Shown here: piece by piece, positions 15,574-23,290 of the stretch
Layout: each line of letters starts with the position of its first letter
Numbering within the stretch: the first letter of the stretch is position 1
NCBI GenBank assembly: GCA_910586845.1
Contig: CAJUJV010000008.1
Span: 45,816-70,896, forward strand
Length of the DNA stretch: 25,081 nt
Source: an uncultured Hungatella sp.
GTDB lineage: Bacteria; Bacillota; Clostridia; Lachnospirales; Lachnospiraceae
Reading direction: 5' to 3'
Translations under genes and position numbers: made by a program
Notes under the pieces: model-generated
Databases searched by the model: none
Seen by the model: only the letters and a program-made list of their open reading frames with translations
Told to the model about the DNA's origin: nothing

Positions 15574-16452
15574 CTATACGCTCTTCCAGAGCAGCATACT
15601 GTCCTGGAAACCGGCTTCAACCTTCCCTGTATCCTTCAGCCAGGAAAGGTAAGACCGGACCGTGCTGCCCACCAGTACATACTGCTCAAAATTCATGGTA
15701 AGTCCATAACCTCTGAACACTTCCTGCAGGATCCTCTCGAAGCAGACCGGTTCTTTACAGACGGATAAAATTTTCTCCGACACCTCATATACCTTATCCC
15801 TGTTAAAACGGACAAGCTCCCTGACATCGGCAGAAGCCTCCGCGTGGGCAGGAACGAACATGACCGCTTCCATCTTCTCCACCTTTTCCAGTGTTTCCAG
15901 ATAAGCGCCTAAATCATAGATAAAGGAAACGGCATACTTCTCCAGAGTCTCCCTGCTGCTTAAGCAGTCCGCCAGAAACACGACTCCGTCGGGCGTGCCA
16001 AAGCCTGTCATGTTGAAGAAATGCCCCGGCAGGGGAATCACTTCTATCTCTTTCGGAAACCCTTCCTCTGAAAAATCCGTCACATCGCTCTCCTGGGCCA
16101 TCAAAAACTTGTGCCGCAGATCCCTGCAGGGATAGCCGCCGTAAAGGAAGGAGGGCTCCAGTACCGGATATTTCGTAAAGGCCGCCTCTATGCCGCCGGA
16201 GTAAATCTTACACCCTGTCTGCCCCTGGAGATAACGGTTGCCGCCGATATGATCCGCATTGGAATGGGTGTTCAGGATAGCTGTCAGCTGCCACCCGTTC
16301 CTGTCCAGGATCTGCCGGACCTTTCTCCCCGCATCCTTGTCATTCCCGCTGTCGATCAGGCAGACATGGTCCTTGTCGGCAACATAAACGCCTATCTTTG
16401 CGGGGCAGTTTATGTAATAGCATTTGTCGCTTATCTGTACCAGTTCATACAT
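15574..16452 (-). CDS. Metallo-beta-lactamase-fold hydrolase
   Basis: This 292-residue protein has the metallo-beta-lactamase fold of glyoxalase II-like hydrolases. The metal motif is THSNADHIGG (residues 62-71), so the second histidine of HxHxDH is asparagine (Asn65). The remaining ligands are present: His144 in LPGHFFNMTG, Asp162 in LADC and His203 in PAHAE. A C-terminal helical domain from about residue 210 resembles the added domain of proteins that bind larger substrates. The start at 16452 is preceded by GAAGGAG about 11 bases upstream. It is a single-gene unit with its own promoter. The substrate is unknown; a thioester or other ester is possible. Confidence 0.88.
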   Translation of the reverse strand: MYELVQISDKCYYINCPAKIGVYVADKDHVCLIDSGNDKDAGRKVRQILDRNGWQLTAILNTHSNADHIGGNRYLQGQTGCKIYSGGIEAAFTKYPVLEPSFLYGGYPCRDLRHKFLMAQESDVTDFSEEGFPKEIEVIPLPGHFFNMTGFGTPDGVVFLADCLSSRETLEKYAVSFIYDLGAYLETLEKVEKMEAVMFVPAHAEASADVRELVRFNRDKVYEVSEKILSVCKEPVCFERILQEVFRGYGLTMNFEQYVLVGSTVRSYLSWLKDTGKVEAGFQDSMLLWKSV

Positions 16453-16516
16453 TTTTCGTTTTCTCCTTCTTTATCCATAGTCAGGTTATCCGTGTTGGCG
16501 GGCTGATATACAGTCT

Positions 16517-16545
16517 ATTTTAGTCCGGTGTGTTCGGATATGCAA
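16517..16545 (-). promoter_or_regulatory. Promoter of the MBL-fold hydrolase
   Basis: On the minus strand TTGCAT (16545-16540) and TAAAAT (16522-16517) are 17 bases apart, about 65 bases before the ATG at 16452. Confidence 0.55.
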
Positions 16546-16828
16546 GGAGTTTTTGGGGCGGGAGGGGAGGTTTTGGAGGGATAGCTGCCTTTTACTGGCA
16601 TGCATTTTGTTCCTAGGGGCATATTAATTTCTCAATAGTGCTACTGGTCTTGTCAAGGTCCAATAGTTATGGAGATGCTGATCTTTGTGGCTCTTGTAAT
16701 GACTCTGACGACTGTATTTCAAGATACGTCGTAACTGCTGGCGACATTCCGTTTACTAACAAGTAACTATCCGTATTAACTCTATATCTAATTTTTTTTA
16801 CTTGTTTCTTTCATTTATGTTTTCTATT

Positions 16829-16852
16829 TCTCTATTATTAAGAGATTTTTTT
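16829..16852 (+). terminator. Weak plus-strand terminator-like hairpin
   Basis: TCTCT (16829-16833) and AGAGA (16841-16845) pair around a 7-base loop and are followed by seven T. The stem is short and AT-rich surroundings make chance likely. Confidence 0.3.
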
Positions 16853-17063
16853 GACAATCATCTATTCGCCTCGCAAATATTTATTTTCAAAAAGGATAAG
16901 ACATTATCTGAGTTACTAATTTTATTGATAAAATTACATCATATGTTAAAAAACAGTTTAATAAAAAAGTAATCGTTGCCTTCTAATTAAATTCAGCTAA
17001 GTTGTTAAAATACTTAATATAGCATATTCTGTATAAAAAAGGTTTTATAAAAGATATTAAACT

Positions 17064-17912
17064 CTAATAATGAGATGAAATTGTACCACTTCCACCAGTT
17101 ATATAATATGTGTCACCAACAATCAAATTCCCATACTCACTTACCATGAAAGTCGCCAGTGCGCCTATTTCACTTGGTACAGCATATCTCTTAGATGGGC
17201 AGTTTGGATGATATATACTATCACCATTATCTCTACCAAGCATCGGTGTAGCCGTTGGTCCCGGACCTATTGCATTTACTATAATTCCATAAGGTAATAA
17301 GGTGTCTGCAAGACCTAAAGTAAATCCACGTAAAGCCCACTTAGACATCTGGTATGGCGTCCATGCTGGACGAAGCGCCGAGGCAGAAGTGACATTTAAA
17401 ATATGTCCCTTAATTTGATTTTCTATCATATGTTTCGCAACCGCCTGACACATAAAGAAAGTACCCTTTGCATTAATATTCATAGTATTATCATACTCTG
17501 ATTCTTCTGTCTCCATGAACTGATGTTTGACATTAACTCCCGCCGAATTTACCAATATATCTATATAGCCAGCATCAAATAAACATGCAGCTTCCTCTAT
17601 CCTTTCAGGAATACTTTTCACATCAAGAACATCTATAACAATGCTTTTTGCCCTTCCTGTACACACGTTCTGCAGATCGCTACAACACTTTTCTAACTTC
17701 TCCTTACTCTTTCCAGCCAAGATTACACTACATCCATTTTTCATAAAGGATTCTGCAATTGCGTATCCAATTCCACCACTTCCACCAGTGATCAATGCTA
17801 TCTTTCCATCCAACAATGAATCTGCATTCACTGCATATGGAATAGGGATCATTTCCTTTTCTTTGAAAAGCCAAATCACCTTTTTAATTATCTGTTTTAT
17901 TTTATTTGTCAT
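17064..17912 (-). CDS. Short-chain dehydrogenase/reductase in polysaccharide operon
   Basis: This 282-residue protein is an NAD(P)-dependent oxidoreductase of the classical SDR family. The nucleotide-binding motif TGGSGGIG is at 42-49, NSAG at 122-125, a serine-rich active-site segment NVTSASA at 173-179, and the catalytic Tyr187-xxx-Lys191 in YQMSK. Before the Rossmann fold is an unusual extension of about 35 residues rich in Lys and Ile (MTNKIKQIIKKVIWLFKEKE), a possible amphipathic helix. AGGAAG lies seven bases before ATG 17912. It is the last gene of the operon and follows the MenD-like gene by 64 bases. It probably reduces or oxidises a precursor handled by that enzyme; the substrate is unknown. 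Confidence 0.9.
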   Translation of the reverse strand: MTNKIKQIIKKVIWLFKEKEMIPIPYAVNADSLLDGKIALITGGSGGIGYAIAESFMKNGCSVILAGKSKEKLEKCCSDLQNVCTGRAKSIVIDVLDVKSIPERIEEAACLFDAGYIDILVNSAGVNVKHQFMETEESEYDNTMNINAKGTFFMCQAVAKHMIENQIKGHILNVTSASALRPAWTPYQMSKWALRGFTLGLADTLLPYGIIVNAIGPGPTATPMLGRDNGDSIYHPNCPSKRYAVPSEIGALATFMVSEYGNLIVGDTYYITGGSGTISSHY

Positions 17913-17976
17913 GTTTTTCTTCCTAACATAGATTTATATACAACCTTTTTGTCTCGCTTCCAGCACATATTAACTA

Positions 17977-19734
17977 TTAGCTTTCTTTCAAAATTTGCAG
18001 TATTTTCTTTACCTTTTGCTTTTTCCTTTCCGGAAGCATATTTCCAATAATTTTTTTGACAACTCTTTTATTGCTAATTCCCATTTTCCGATATAAATCA
18101 TAAAAAGCATTTGTCCGCTCTGCTTCTGCTTCCATATTTCCAAGCACTTCCAAAAATAACGGTTTTTCCGAAGGCAAACCGAACTTTTCAATTACCTCTT
18201 CAAATTCTTCTTTAGTCGTAACCGTATAGTAGTCATATCCCAATGAAATTATCCAACCCGTTGCTATTTTTTCATGTTCAGCACAAATGTAAGAATCTAT
18301 TTCTGGAATATTTCTTTTTCCCATAAAAAAATGAAACTCGGAGCCTCCTCCGTTGTTCAAAAGAATGACTCTAACATTTCGATTTATACTTTTCAAACCT
18401 GCAGCATTCATATCGTAAAAGAAACTCAAATCTCCAATTAGTAAATAAGATAGGCTATTGTTTACAGCTGCTTGTCCCACAAATGTTGAGAAACATCCAT
18501 CAATTCCCAAAGCTCCCACATTACTATAAACTTTTATGCCTTTTGCAATTGGAAAAAACTGCATTACTCGCGTACTGTTAAGAATTGCTGTATGTAATAT
18601 GGAATTTTCTGGCATTATTTCTGCCAAACGTTTTGCTACATAAAAATTCGAAAATTCGAAATCAGGCAAATTTATCTTGTTAATTTCATCCAGCCATAAA
18701 TTATAATACAAATGATCTGAATGTTTTTTCACTATCGAAGCGGATATAATTCCTGAAAAAAAAGTACTTGGTGAGACTTCCACAATATTTGTCAAACATT
18801 TATATGCATCGCGAACAACTCCTGACTCGCTTATCAACCAATTTTCCATCGATTTGTAATGTGATCGCAAAAACGGCTTTAACTGATAAGAAGACAAATT
18901 ATTTCCAATAGAAATTACAATCTCCGGGCATAAATAATCTAAATCAGACATTGGACGCATCTCTGTAGTCGCATAAGTATTGACTATACCTTTACAGCAA
19001 AGATTCGACAAATTCTCGACAGCATATATACAATCATAACATTCAAAAAATACTTCCATATTTTCGATGTCATTTTCTGTAAAATTAATATTTTGTCCCA
19101 CCACAACCATTACTTTTTTATTGGACAACTGGGAGGCAAGTTCTCCCCAATTTGGTTTACTGATATAGGTCATTTTTCTTTGCTTTGGCAAAACTTCACA
19201 ATCATATATATTAGTTTCGCCAACTATTGGAATATTTATCTGAACCGGTCCTGCTCCACGATGTGTAAGTTCAAGCATAGCCTCATTAACCAGGCGATTG
19301 CAAAGCCATGCGTCTTCAGAACTTTCAACGATTGGTAATTCAACAGACTTTTTTACGACATCTTTAAAAATTCCATTCTGTTTAATCTTCTGCGTTTCCA
19401 ATTGATCTTGATAATATGGGTTCTTATCTGCTGTAACTGCTAACACCGGAACATCTTGATAGAATGCTTCAGTAATTCCAGGTAAATAATTGCAAACCGC
19501 CGTCCCCGATGTACAAACACAAGTAACGGGCTGTTGTAGCTGTTGAGCCATACCCATTGCATAATATACAGCGCTTCTTTCATCAACAACTGAATAACAT
19601 TGAAAATAGTTATCTGTCTCAATGGAATGAATTATTGGTATATCACTCCCACCAGGCGAAAGAATAACGTGATTAATTCCAAATTCCTTCATTAAAGAAA
19701 TGAGTATTTGAACACTTTTTATATTTGAATACAT
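17977..19734 (-). CDS. MenD-like thiamine-diphosphate-dependent enzyme
   Basis: This 585-residue protein has the three-domain layout of MenD-type enzymes, which form a C-C bond from a 2-oxo acid. The activating glutamate is Glu52 in VVDERSA, CTSGTA is at 74-79, and the cofactor motif GDLSFFYDMN (434-443) leads to LLNNGGG (458-464), as in MenD. However, the MenD signature SPGSRS is SPGGSD here (26-31) and NRGASGIDG is NVGALGIDG (405-413). Arginines used by MenD for isochorismate and 2-oxoglutarate are thus absent. A Lys-rich tail of about 30 residues ends the protein. GGGGAGAG precedes ATG 19734. Neighbours are polysaccharide genes and no other men gene is seen. A role in making or decorating a glycan precursor is inferred. 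Confidence 0.88.
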   Translation of the reverse strand: MYSNIKSVQILISLMKEFGINHVILSPGGSDIPIIHSIETDNYFQCYSVVDERSAVYYAMGMAQQLQQPVTCVCTSGTAVCNYLPGITEAFYQDVPVLAVTADKNPYYQDQLETQKIKQNGIFKDVVKKSVELPIVESSEDAWLCNRLVNEAMLELTHRGAGPVQINIPIVGETNIYDCEVLPKQRKMTYISKPNWGELASQLSNKKVMVVVGQNINFTENDIENMEVFFECYDCIYAVENLSNLCCKGIVNTYATTEMRPMSDLDYLCPEIVISIGNNLSSYQLKPFLRSHYKSMENWLISESGVVRDAYKCLTNIVEVSPSTFFSGIISASIVKKHSDHLYYNLWLDEINKINLPDFEFSNFYVAKRLAEIMPENSILHTAILNSTRVMQFFPIAKGIKVYSNVGALGIDGCFSTFVGQAAVNNSLSYLLIGDLSFFYDMNAAGLKSINRNVRVILLNNGGGSEFHFFMGKRNIPEIDSYICAEHEKIATGWIISLGYDYYTVTTKEEFEEVIEKFGLPSEKPLFLEVLGNMEAEAERTNAFYDLYRKMGISNKRVVKKIIGNMLPERKKQKVKKILQILKES

Positions 19735-19798
19735 TTACTAGCTCTCCCCGTATAATTTATTTTTGACTTATTGGACATTATTTGTCTCATTTTTTAGA

Positions 19799-21316
19799 TT
19801 ATTTTATTATCAATCTTTTTACCAATTTAAGTAATTCATCAAACTCAGTGCTATTGTGAAACAAAATATACATAATAAAATTTGGTATGATACAGCAAAT
19901 TAGCATCTTTAAAACAAATCCAAAAAGTCCATCATTTATAAAAATACATATACAATATGAAACCATACATGCCATAATGCCAACCAAAATGTACTTTATC
20001 AAATCAAGCGAAAATGCTTTGCAGCTTCGCTTGAATACTTCAGAAAACAAATTATAAATTAGCCATGGCATTCCAAGAACAAGAATACTTAGCACTGTGG
20101 ATAGAATTACCCCATATAACTGCAAATGCCTTACCGTTAACAAATTTAAAACCAGATTAACGGCTGCTACTATTAAAGGGCGGAATCTATCTTTATGCCA
20201 TATTCCCGAAGCATCTTTATACAAGCAAAGCATCTGATTGGTAATTATAGTCCAAATATATATCGCCATACATAATACCACACCATTTGATAAAAGGTTT
20301 TCTTCTCCTACCCATATTCTTATAAATGGCTGATATAAACACAATAAACAGCATGAACAAAATATCGCTATCCATTCTGATATAAATGCAATTTTTTTGA
20401 AATCATAATAGTTTTTTTCTTTATCTTCAATGACAATACTGTTTCCCACTCCTGCTAAACACGAATTAAAAACAATTACAACAAAACCAAAAACAGCATT
20501 TAGAACATAATAGTAGTTTTGATACTTCGCTAATATCGTCAAACCTAAAAAGGCAGATATAACAATCGCATCGGAAGAATTCTGAATTACCCCTCCTACT
20601 TTTGCTGTAAATAAATCTTTTACACGTTGATTTATTTCTCTAACCTCATTATCTGACAATTTTCCTTTTGCTTTATACTGGGAATACATCTTATCAACAA
20701 CAATACTTGTTAACATATTATTCCCAATTTGTCCAATGAGCATTCCTAATAAAAAAAGATAATAACTCTTAAAGATCAGCAAAAAAACAATCTGCAAAGC
20801 ATACATTACTGTGTTGCTTAGCAATCCCAATTTACTTATAACATCATTACGTTGATGTGCTTGAAGGATACTTGCTTTATACGCAAACAGCCAGTATGTA
20901 AGCACTGTACAAGATAAGTTTATCCAGTATAAGTAGTTAATATTTAATGGTAACAAGGATTGAGCAGAAACCAATTTAGGAATCACAGGGGTAATACCTA
21001 CACCAACCACTGCAATAATTAACCCGATAATCCTGTAATAGATTTTATATAATTGCATTAATTTACATATTGTATCTTTATCTTCTTCAACTATGGGTTT
21101 ATACATTGAAAAAATCATAGCAGTTCCTACTCCAAGTTCTGTCAAATTCAAAACTTGAAGAATTGAGTTAAACAAACCGTTTAACCCAACATAATCCAGT
21201 CCTAGTATATAAATCATAATTGTCCGAATTATAAAGGGCACAATAATCTGATACAGTTTAAGAACCATACCAAAAAATATATTTCTTGAAGCATTTCTGC
21301 TTCGTTCAAATGGCAT
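19799..21316 (-). CDS. wzx: Wzx-type oligosaccharide flippase
   Basis: This 505-residue integral membrane protein belongs to the MOP superfamily. It would move undecaprenyl-linked repeat units across the membrane for polymerisation by Wzy. The N-terminus SRNASRNIFFGMVLKLYQII, PFIIRTIMIYILGLDYVGLN and LTELGVGTAMIFSMY is characteristic of flippases in Gram-positive polysaccharide loci. About 12-14 hydrophobic helices are spread over the sequence. GGGGGAGAGG precedes ATG 21316. The gene lies 18 bases after the pyruvyltransferase-like gene in the same operon. Confidence 0.92.
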   Translation of the reverse strand: MPFERSRNASRNIFFGMVLKLYQIIVPFIIRTIMIYILGLDYVGLNGLFNSILQVLNLTELGVGTAMIFSMYKPIVEEDKDTICKLMQLYKIYYRIIGLIIAVVGVGITPVIPKLVSAQSLLPLNINYLYWINLSCTVLTYWLFAYKASILQAHQRNDVISKLGLLSNTVMYALQIVFLLIFKSYYLFLLGMLIGQIGNNMLTSIVVDKMYSQYKAKGKLSDNEVREINQRVKDLFTAKVGGVIQNSSDAIVISAFLGLTILAKYQNYYYVLNAVFGFVVIVFNSCLAGVGNSIVIEDKEKNYYDFKKIAFISEWIAIFCSCCLLCLYQPFIRIWVGEENLLSNGVVLCMAIYIWTIITNQMLCLYKDASGIWHKDRFRPLIVAAVNLVLNLLTVRHLQLYGVILSTVLSILVLGMPWLIYNLFSEVFKRSCKAFSLDLIKYILVGIMACMVSYCICIFINDGLFGFVLKMLICCIIPNFIMYILFHNSTEFDELLKLVKRLIIK

Positions 21317-21334
21317 CTAAATATCCTCTCCCCC

Positions 21335-22465
21335 TTACTTAGTTTGTGATGCAGCTACACAGAAATCAAATATTTGCGGTAAATTATCATAGTACTTTTC
21401 GGCAAAATATGGCAAAAGTGAATTCGATAACGGCTTATTATATATTTTTTCGGCCAATAAATATGCTTCTTCTAAGGTCTCTGCTAAATATACATAATTA
21501 TCATATATGCCCTTAAACCATTCTGCACCCGTCGTCACTTTATGATCTGTAGTCTTAATTATAATTACAGGTGTTCCTGCTACCAATGAAAAAATTGTTC
21601 CATGATATCTATCTGTGATCATAAGTTTGTACTTTGTATAATCCTCTATTTCCTGATTAACATATTGATTTGCATGCTTAACAATTCTATTGATGCTCCC
21701 CCTTTTCGTTGTGTCCGTTCTGCTTACTTTTCCTATTTTTTCACATCGCCTCATCAATTTCGAGATATCCTCATCTGAATAATATTTTTCTGAGTCATTT
21801 CTGCAACAAAACAATATTCCCTCCCTTGAACCTTCGAATTTTAGTGTTCCAATCAATGATGTAACAATATCAGGAAACAATTTTATCTTAATATCTGGGA
21901 ACATTTCCTGTGCCATCGCATAAGATATTCTGTCCCTTGCCAGAAATAGCATATTCTTCATCTGATTATAACATTCCGATGTTCTTCTTCTATTTTCATC
22001 ATTTTGGAAATAAATTGTTTGTGGCATCATTAACATCTTTGCCAACGGAAGAGCCTTCATTACTGCTCTATGCATCTCATCTGCATGTCCGCCAAGATCG
22101 GTTGTTGTATATCCACTCTGAAATATAATAAAATCATTCACCCCATATACTTTAACTAGATCATTAAGTACTGATAGATGTGTATTTACTAAAGCATCTG
22201 TTTCTATTTCTATAACTGGAATCTGTGGATAATATTTTTTTAACCAATTCCTTATACATACTCCTTGTGCAAGATCACCTAAATTTTTATGTGCTGGTAT
22301 TCCTAAATAAAAAATTTTTGTCTGATTTCTATCTAAATGTCTTAATGTATACTTTGTCAATATTGAAATTCTAATTTTATGCGGTATATCATGATATATA
22401 GCAAATACAATATTGCCAATCGTCTTATTACTAAATATAATCTTTTTCAATATCTCGTGAATCAT
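21335..22465 (-). CDS. Polysaccharide pyruvyl transferase family protein
   Basis: This 376-residue protein matches the polysaccharide pyruvyl transferase family (CsaB/WcaK-like), whose members can add a pyruvate ketal from phosphoenolpyruvate to a sugar. Characteristic segments are YLGIPAHKNLGDLAQG (53-68), FQSGYTTTDLGGH (115-127), MMPQTIYF (146-153) and the C-terminal TDRYHGTIFSLVAGTPVI (284-301). The fold is GT-B-like. GGGAGAG precedes ATG 22465. It lies 44 bases after the GT2 gene. Some family members have other acceptors, so pyruvylation of the polymer is likely but not certain. Confidence 0.88.
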   Translation of the reverse strand: MIHEILKKIIFSNKTIGNIVFAIYHDIPHKIRISILTKYTLRHLDRNQTKIFYLGIPAHKNLGDLAQGVCIRNWLKKYYPQIPVIEIETDALVNTHLSVLNDLVKVYGVNDFIIFQSGYTTTDLGGHADEMHRAVMKALPLAKMLMMPQTIYFQNDENRRRTSECYNQMKNMLFLARDRISYAMAQEMFPDIKIKLFPDIVTSLIGTLKFEGSREGILFCCRNDSEKYYSDEDISKLMRRCEKIGKVSRTDTTKRGSINRIVKHANQYVNQEIEDYTKYKLMITDRYHGTIFSLVAGTPVIIIKTTDHKVTTGAEWFKGIYDNYVYLAETLEEAYLLAEKIYNKPLSNSLLPYFAEKYYDNLPQIFDFCVAASQTK

Positions 22466-22509
22466 TATTTCTCTCCCATAACATTTATGCCCTTAACACA
22501 AACAGTTCA

Positions 22510-23289
22510 TTAATCCCACCATTTTACTATTTTATCTCGATATAAAATATTCTTGATTTTCCTCGGAACTATCTGCCGTACTATATCTTTACACTTCCAT
22601 ACAAAAAATTCCTCCTTCTCCTGTCTACTGGTTATTAGACCATACTTTCTTCGCACCATATCATGAAGTTTTCTTGTTTGTGACAAATCAGAACTAACAC
22701 CTTCTGGGTTATAATATGCCACCGTAACATCAACATATAAGAACTTTTTTTTTGCCATGTATTGTTTCAGAAAGAAATCATAATCCGCAACAATTGTAAG
22801 AGACTCGTCAAAAGGATTATGTAACAACAAATCTCTTTTTGTCATTGTAGCCTGATGGCAAAACACACTGTGTTTTACAATATTCGCAACTTCCTCTGCA
22901 TGAATGATTTTAGCTTTTTCCCCTCTCACAATACAATGATTTCCATATACAATATCATAACCTTCTGTTTTCTCAGCCAAAACACGCAACGTACTAGCAG
23001 AATAGAAACTATCTCCTGCATTCATAAAAACTATAAAATCTCCATTAGCCAGATTAACTCCTTTATTCATTGCATTATAAATACCAGTATCTTTTTCTGA
23101 TATAACTCTCGCTGATTTATTAATTTTTTGTAAAATTTTACTGCTTAATTCTACAGTTCCGTCATCAGAATTACCATCGATTATCAGATATTCAAAATTA
23201 GCATAATCCTGATTCACTACTGACAGGATTGTATCTTTAATCTTTTCTTTTTCGTTGTAACACACGGTAATAACTGTTATTTTTACCAC
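22510..23289 (-). CDS. Family 2 glycosyltransferase
   Basis: This 259-residue cytoplasmic enzyme adds a sugar to the growing lipid-linked repeat unit. It begins MVKITVITVCYNEKEKIKDT, followed by LIIDGNSDDGT (35-45), SEKDTGIYNAMNKGVN (64-79) and FMNAGDSF (88-95), where NAGD takes the place of the DxD metal motif, as in many WcaE-like enzymes. The start is set at GTG 23289, two bases after the GT4 stop (last base 23291), because GGGGAGAG lies at suitable distance and this gives the usual family N-terminus. An in-frame ATG at 23307 would instead overlap the previous gene by 17 bases. Sugar specificity is unknown. Confidence 0.9.
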   Translation of the reverse strand: MVKITVITVCYNEKEKIKDTILSVVNQDYANFEYLIIDGNSDDGTVELSSKILQKINKSARVISEKDTGIYNAMNKGVNLANGDFIVFMNAGDSFYSASTLRVLAEKTEGYDIVYGNHCIVRGEKAKIIHAEEVANIVKHSVFCHQATMTKRDLLLHNPFDESLTIVADYDFFLKQYMAKKKFLYVDVTVAYYNPEGVSSDLSQTRKLHDMVRRKYGLITSRQEKEEFFVWKCKDIVRQIVPRKIKNILYRDKIVKWWD

Positions 23290-23290
23290 T

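Larger units (their letters stand above)
16453..17063. other. Region without a convincing gene at the compositional boundary
   Basis: These 611 bases contain the MBL promoter at the left, a G-rich stretch (16550-16580), a short plus-strand reading frame (16617-16766, no clear start) and a very AT-rich remainder running to the end of the polysaccharide operon. A weak plus-strand hairpin with T run lies at 16829-16852. No transposase, tRNA or att-like repeat was recognised. Confidence 0.5.

Noticed and set aside
16453..17063. Insertion sequence remnant at the composition border
   Set aside because: No transposase fragment or terminal inverted repeats could be recognised by eye.
17977..19734. 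Assignment as true MenD of menaquinone biosynthesis
   Set aside because: Substrate-binding arginines in SPGSRS and NRGASGIDG are replaced and the context is a polysaccharide operon with no other men genes.
17977..19734. Phosphonopyruvate decarboxylase for phosphonate decoration
   Set aside because: That enzyme is about 380 residues and lacks the MenD-type middle domain; no PEP mutase gene is visible nearby.
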